Positions 61,234-64,000 of a stretch of 64,000 bases of DNA are shown in pieces. Every line of letters starts with the position of its first letter. Position 1 is the first letter of the stretch. Under the pieces are notes generated by a model. That model was not told the DNA's origin and searched no databases. It saw nothing but the letters and a program-made list of their open reading frames with translations. This DNA is from Bacteriovoracaceae bacterium (GTDB taxonomy: Bacteria > Bdellovibrionota > Bacteriovoracia > Bacteriovoracales > Bacteriovoracaceae): positions 248,001 to 312,000 of the forward strand of contig JANJTC010000001.1 of assembly GCA_024711325.1 (NCBI GenBank). Reading direction: 5' to 3'. A program made the translations under genes and the position numbers.

Positions 61234-61791
61234 TCAATCCAGGAAAAGTGAGTAGGCGAGAATTCCGGTTATTACCACAAAGCCAATAATCATCTTGATT
61301 GCTTCCGGACTGAAGGCCTGCTTTGTGCCTTCTATTGAGGCCTTCTTCTTGATGAGAGGTTTAATTTTAACTTTAACTTTGTCCTCTAGTGGTCTTTCCG
61401 CTTCAAGTTGAATGGTTACAGTTTCAGCAACGGGTGAGACATCTTTGTGTTCAACCAGATCCATTTTAGATCGGATTTCAATCCCTACAGGATTTACTTT
61501 AAATACATATTTATTAGACAAGAGCACTTCCACGTCGGAGGTGACTTTATAGCGTTTGTGAGGTGAGATCCTGGCACGATCAATTGAAACACCATTTTTA
61601 CTGCCAAGGTCGGTAATGAAAATTTCATTCTGATCCAACTCTATCAAACAGTGCTCCCGTGATAGATCTTCCTTGGGAACATTGAAGTCACATTTAAGAG
61701 AGCGGCCAATAGTGATAGCTTGCTTTGAGCTTGAATGACTAAAGGTTTCTTTAGGCGATGTGAGGCTGAATTTAAAAGAGTTCAGACCCAT
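61234..61791 (-). CDS. FHA-domain protein with C-terminal membrane anchor
   Basis: A 185 aa tail-anchored protein. Residues 20-100 are an FHA domain with IGRSLKCDF, LSREHC and DLGSKNGVSI (phosphothreonine-binding). A charged linker runs to 155, and residues 165-183 are one membrane helix at the very end. AGGTAGG precedes the ATG. It lies 6 bases after another FHA gene with an almost identical core motif set, indicating duplication. Its partner kinase is not in the window. Confidence 0.85.
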   Translation of the reverse strand: MGLNSFKFSLTSPKETFSHSSSKQAITIGRSLKCDFNVPKEDLSREHCLIELDQNEIFITDLGSKNGVSIDRARISPHKRYKVTSDVEVLLSNKYVFKVNPVGIEIRSKMDLVEHKDVSPVAETVTIQLEAERPLEDKVKVKIKPLIKKKASIEGTKQAFSPEAIKMIIGFVVITGILAYSLFLD

Positions 61792-61797
61792 TTAAAC

Positions 61798-62151
61798 CTA
61801 CCTGTTCCTGTTGATGGGTTCGTCCAAGGTTAAATCTAAAAGATCTTCCTTAATTGAAGTTCCATCTGGGAGAATGAATTCAAAAAGATTTGCAATAAAA
61901 ACCCGTGAATTGGTATAGATTGGGTAGGCCTGATTGGCCGGAATTTTTCTTCCGTCAATTGTCACGCCATTCTTGCTGCCAAGGTCTGTGATGAAAGCGT
62001 AATCACCTTTGAAAGTGACCAAACAATGTTTACGAGAGAAGTCTTCATAGGGGACAACAAAGTCATTGTCACTTGAGCGACCAATTCCAATGCTGTCTTT
62101 TTCCGTTTCAAAAGTCAGGACTTCATCTTTATATTTTATTTTGAGCTTCAT
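61798..62151 (-). CDS. small FHA-domain protein
   Basis: A 117 aa protein that is essentially a single FHA domain (IGRSSDNDF, FSRKHC, DLGSKNGVTIDGRK) with a short tail. It lacks the membrane anchor of its neighbour. ATG 62151 is chosen since it opens the FHA fold (KLKIKYKDEV) and has CATAAT six bases upstream; an ATG at 62169 would add six residues without a ribosome site. It probably shares a transcript with the FHA gene 6 bases downstream. Confidence 0.83.
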   Translation of the reverse strand: MKLKIKYKDEVLTFETEKDSIGIGRSSDNDFVVPYEDFSRKHCLVTFKGDYAFITDLGSKNGVTIDGRKIPANQAYPIYTNSRVFIANLFEFILPDGTSIKEDLLDLTLDEPINRNR

Positions 62152-62157
62152 ATACTT

Positions 62158-62163
62158 ATTATG
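62158..62163 (-). promoter_or_regulatory. -10 element for leaderless FHA mRNA
   Basis: CATAAT on the minus strand, six bases before ATG 62151; the -35 region is T-rich but not a clear match. Confidence 0.4.
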
Positions 62164-62205
62164 GCCCATTAAAAATAAATAAAAACTAAATATTTATTCA
62201 GTCAG

Positions 62206-62565
62206 CTAACCTAATAGTTTTCTTCTGGTCTCAGGGAAGCTATCTATCGACAACCGAATCAGGGTCAAAATGAAAGCACCCAAAAGAGAGGCACCCCAGC
62301 TGGTTAGGTTAAATTCGTCTATCAGTCCGGTGGCCAGGTTGAGAATTAAGGCATTGAAAATAAAAGTAAAAATTCCAATTGTGGCCATATTCAACGGTAT
62401 CCCCAGAATCAGCAAAATCGGCCGGATCAGAAAATTAATGAATCCAATCATCAGGCAGGAAATGATGGCGGGAGATGGATTTTCGATTTCAAACCCTGGT
62501 AAAATTCGGGCCGTGGTAAGGATGGCCAGGGTAGAAAACAAGATGTTGACGAAAAAGATCAGCAT
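62206..62565 (-). CDS. phage-holin-4-superfamily (YvlD-like) four-helix membrane protein
   Basis: A 119 aa membrane protein with four helices, of the PF04020 'mycobacterial 4 TMS phage holin' family. LATARILPGFEIENP after the first helix and LILGIPLNMATIGIFTFIFNALIL are typical. Despite its name, most members are chromosomal and not linked to phage; no phage genes are nearby. GGGGAAG precedes the ATG. Function unknown. Confidence 0.85.
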   Translation of the reverse strand: MLIFFVNILFSTLAILTTARILPGFEIENPSPAIISCLMIGFINFLIRPILLILGIPLNMATIGIFTFIFNALILNLATGLIDEFNLTSWGASLLGAFILTLIRLSIDSFPETRRKLLG

Positions 62566-62668
62566 AACTTCCCCTTGGTTAAGGGAAGTTTAGCCTATTT
62601 TGAGGACATTTTCCTGAGAGGAATTTTAACTGTTTTAATCAGAAAGTGGGCAAAGGGTTAACCGAGAC

Positions 62669-63223
62669 TTAGACCTCAGGAGCGAGATAAACTTCAATTT
62701 CTTGATTCACTTCATCTCTTAAAATTGAACGGATGGCCTCTAAGGTTCCGGCGGTAGAGCTTGGACATGTTCCACACGCACCCTGATATTTAATGATCAG
62801 GACATTGTCTTTAAAATTCACAACGACCATATCCCCACCATCACCCTGAAGACCCGGGCGAATTCTCTTATCAAGGATCTCTTCAATATGTTTAAGTTCC
62901 GGTGAAAGATTTGCTCGTCTCTCCGCTTCCGGATCATAAACCTTAAAGTCAGGATTATGATCATCAATAAAACTGTCTATGCAGGTTTGCACTGCCGGCT
63001 CTAAATTATCCCAGTCTTCAAAGCTGAACTTACTGATGGTGATAACATTCTGGAAGAAGTGTATCTGATCAACACCACGAAGATCAAACAAGGCCGCGGC
63101 CAGAGGAATATCTTTGCAGTCTTGAGGAGTCTTGAAAGAAACTTTCCCTTCTACTTTAACATCTTTTTCAAGGATGAACTTCAAAGCGTTAGGATTCGGG
63201 GTAGGTTGAATTGTTATTTCCAT
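62669..63223 (-). CDS. Nfu-type iron-sulfur scaffold protein
   Basis: A 184 aa protein with an Nfu N-terminal domain (residues 1-90, TPNPNALKFILEKDV and FFQNVITISK) and a NifU-like C-terminal domain (105-184) with the cluster-binding CxxC in GACGTCPSSTAGTLEAI. It carries and delivers Fe-S clusters to apo-enzymes such as aconitase. It starts 10 bases after the sufS stop with AGGTAA, so the two form an operon. Confidence 0.92.
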   Translation of the reverse strand: MEITIQPTPNPNALKFILEKDVKVEGKVSFKTPQDCKDIPLAAALFDLRGVDQIHFFQNVITISKFSFEDWDNLEPAVQTCIDSFIDDHNPDFKVYDPEAERRANLSPELKHIEEILDKRIRPGLQGDGGDMVVVNFKDNVLIIKYQGACGTCPSSTAGTLEAIRSILRDEVNQEIEVYLAPEV

Positions 63224-63233
63224 AAATTACCTG

Positions 63234-64000
63234 TTATTCAAAAAATTTTTTAACTTTAACCAGAGCTTCGTAAAGTTGGTCAATGTCTTCTTGGTTATTA
63301 TAAATAGATAGCGAAGCACGGCAAGTGGCCGGGACACATAAAAATTTCATTAAAGGTTGAGCGCAGTGGTGCCCAGTTCGGATGGCAACTCCTTCCTTAT
63401 CCGTCAAAGAAGCTATGTCGTGAGGATGAATGCCTTTTAATCCAAATGAAACAACCGATGCTTTCTCTTTGGCCTCCCCATAAACAATCAAACCGGGGAT
63501 ACTCTTAAGCTTCTCGGTCGCATATTTTAGTAATTCTTCCTCGACTTCCTGGATATTATTTAATCCCACTTGATTGATGTAATCAATGGCCATACCAAGA
63601 CCTATAACGGCCGAAATGGAAGGAGTACCCGCTTCAAATTTATGGGGAAGGGTGTTGTAAGTTGTTTTATCAAACGTCACCACATCAATCATGTCTCCGC
63701 CACCTTGATAGGGAGGCATTTGATTAAGAAGATCTTCTTTGCCATATAAGACACCTACGCCAGTTGGGCCGAACATCTTATGTCCAGAGAAGGCGAAGAA
63801 GTCCACATCTAGTTCCTGAACATCGACTTTTTTATGAGCAATCGCCTGGGCCCCATCAATGAACACTTTTGCTCCAACTTTATGAGCGAGTGAGGTCATT
63901 TCTTTAACCGGATTGATTGTTCCAAGTGCATTGGAAACATAAACAAATGAGACGAATTTTACTTCAGGGGTGAGCAGCTTTTTGTATTCATCCAGAAGAA
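63234..64000 (-). CDS. sufS: SufS-type cysteine desulfurase (truncated at window end)
   Basis: The C-terminal 255 residues of a PLP-dependent group II cysteine desulfurase; the frame stays open to base 64000 (VSFVYVSNALGTINPVKEM precedes DGAQAIAHKKV). PLP Lys is in FSGHKMFGPTGVG and the catalytic Cys in IRTGHHCAQPLM, the SufS-type context. It provides persulfide sulfur for Fe-S cluster assembly with the nfu gene just downstream. The remaining suf genes presumably lie to the right of the window. Confidence 0.93.
   Translation of the reverse strand, partial: LLDEYKKLLTPEVKFVSFVYVSNALGTINPVKEMTSLAHKVGAKVFIDGAQAIAHKKVDVQELDVDFFAFSGHKMFGPTGVGVLYGKEDLLNQMPPYQGGGDMIDVVTFDKTTYNTLPHKFEAGTPSISAVIGLGMAIDYINQVGLNNIQEVEEELLKYATEKLKSIPGLIVYGEAKEKASVVSFGLKGIHPHDIASLTDKEGVAIRTGHHCAQPLMKFLCVPATCRASLSIYNNQEDIDQLYEALVKVKKFFE

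Noticed and set aside
62206-62565. Holin indicating a prophage
   Set aside because: The family name is historical; no capsid, tail, lysin or replication genes are near.
1-64000. tRNA, rRNA, CRISPR arrays and insertion sequences
   Set aside because: Intergenic gaps are mostly under 200 bases and none shows cloverleaf-compatible ends, regularly spaced repeats or terminal inverted repeats with a transposase.

Overview
The window is about 64 kb of bacterial chromosome, packed almost edge to edge with genes. There is no gene-free stretch longer than about 200 bases, and I see no tRNA, rRNA, CRISPR array or insertion sequence. GC content looks to be around 41 percent, and the tetramer GGCC is far commoner than that composition predicts. 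A tandem histone-fold protein, many small secreted and lipoprotein genes, FHA/CHASE2-cyclase signalling and core aerobic metabolism suggest a predatory or related member of the Bdellovibrionota, most likely Bacteriovoracales. That assignment is inference; no rRNA is present to confirm it.

Layout: 0-1 kb, the tail of an unknown gene coupled to a tyrosine recombinase. 1-4.4 kb, a PqqD-like/M50-like/cyclic-nucleotide-binding membrane protein coupled to a pseudopilin-like protein, then a secreted protein. 4.4-9.1 kb, assorted single genes (FemAB-like acyltransferase, DUF938 methyltransferase, LysE/ArgO exporter, RoxA/YcfD-type JmjC oxygenase, DoxX, small lipoprotein). 9.2-12.8 kb, a RLAN-RimK ATP-grasp ligase, an aspartoacylase-like peptidase and a divergent GNAT/C39-peptidase fusion, which form a known type of peptide-ligase neighbourhood. 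12.9-19.8 kb, an FHA protein, a RoxA-like dihaem cytochrome, a pseudo-receiver protein and secreted proteins. 19.9-30.4 kb, TCA-cycle genes: a sucA-sucB-lpd operon, a histidine kinase with a degenerate H-box, two tandem membrane paralogues and aconitase. 30.5-38.8 kb, SDR, dihydroorotase, EEP hydrolase, MltD, RimB-like protease, pterin dehydratase, gamma-glutamyltransferase and a secreted protein. 38.8-39.2 kb, the histone doublet.

39.4-53.6 kb is the most striking region: a dedicated type II fatty-acid set (ketosynthase, ACP, 3-ketoacyl reductase, dehydratase, enoyl reductase) plus two CrtI-like FAD oxidoreductases, interleaved with a complete oleA-oleB-oleC-oleD set for head-to-head olefin synthesis. 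It looks like a pathway that builds its own acyl chains, modifies them and condenses them into long-chain alkenes. Four genes of other function sit between oleC and oleD.

53.7-64 kb: an HTTM-DCC fusion, prolyl oligopeptidase, a DUF3606 protein, a CHASE2 adenylate cyclase, hemF, two FHA proteins, a small 4-TM membrane protein, and an Nfu scaffold downstream of a SufS cysteine desulfurase cut by the window end.

Two architecture patterns recur. Eleven of twelve convergent gene pairs overlap or abut at their stops (gap no more than 3 bases). At least eight genes lacking a Shine-Dalgarno sequence have a -10-like hexamer exactly six bases before ATG, which suggests leaderless mRNAs; this also decided several start codons below.
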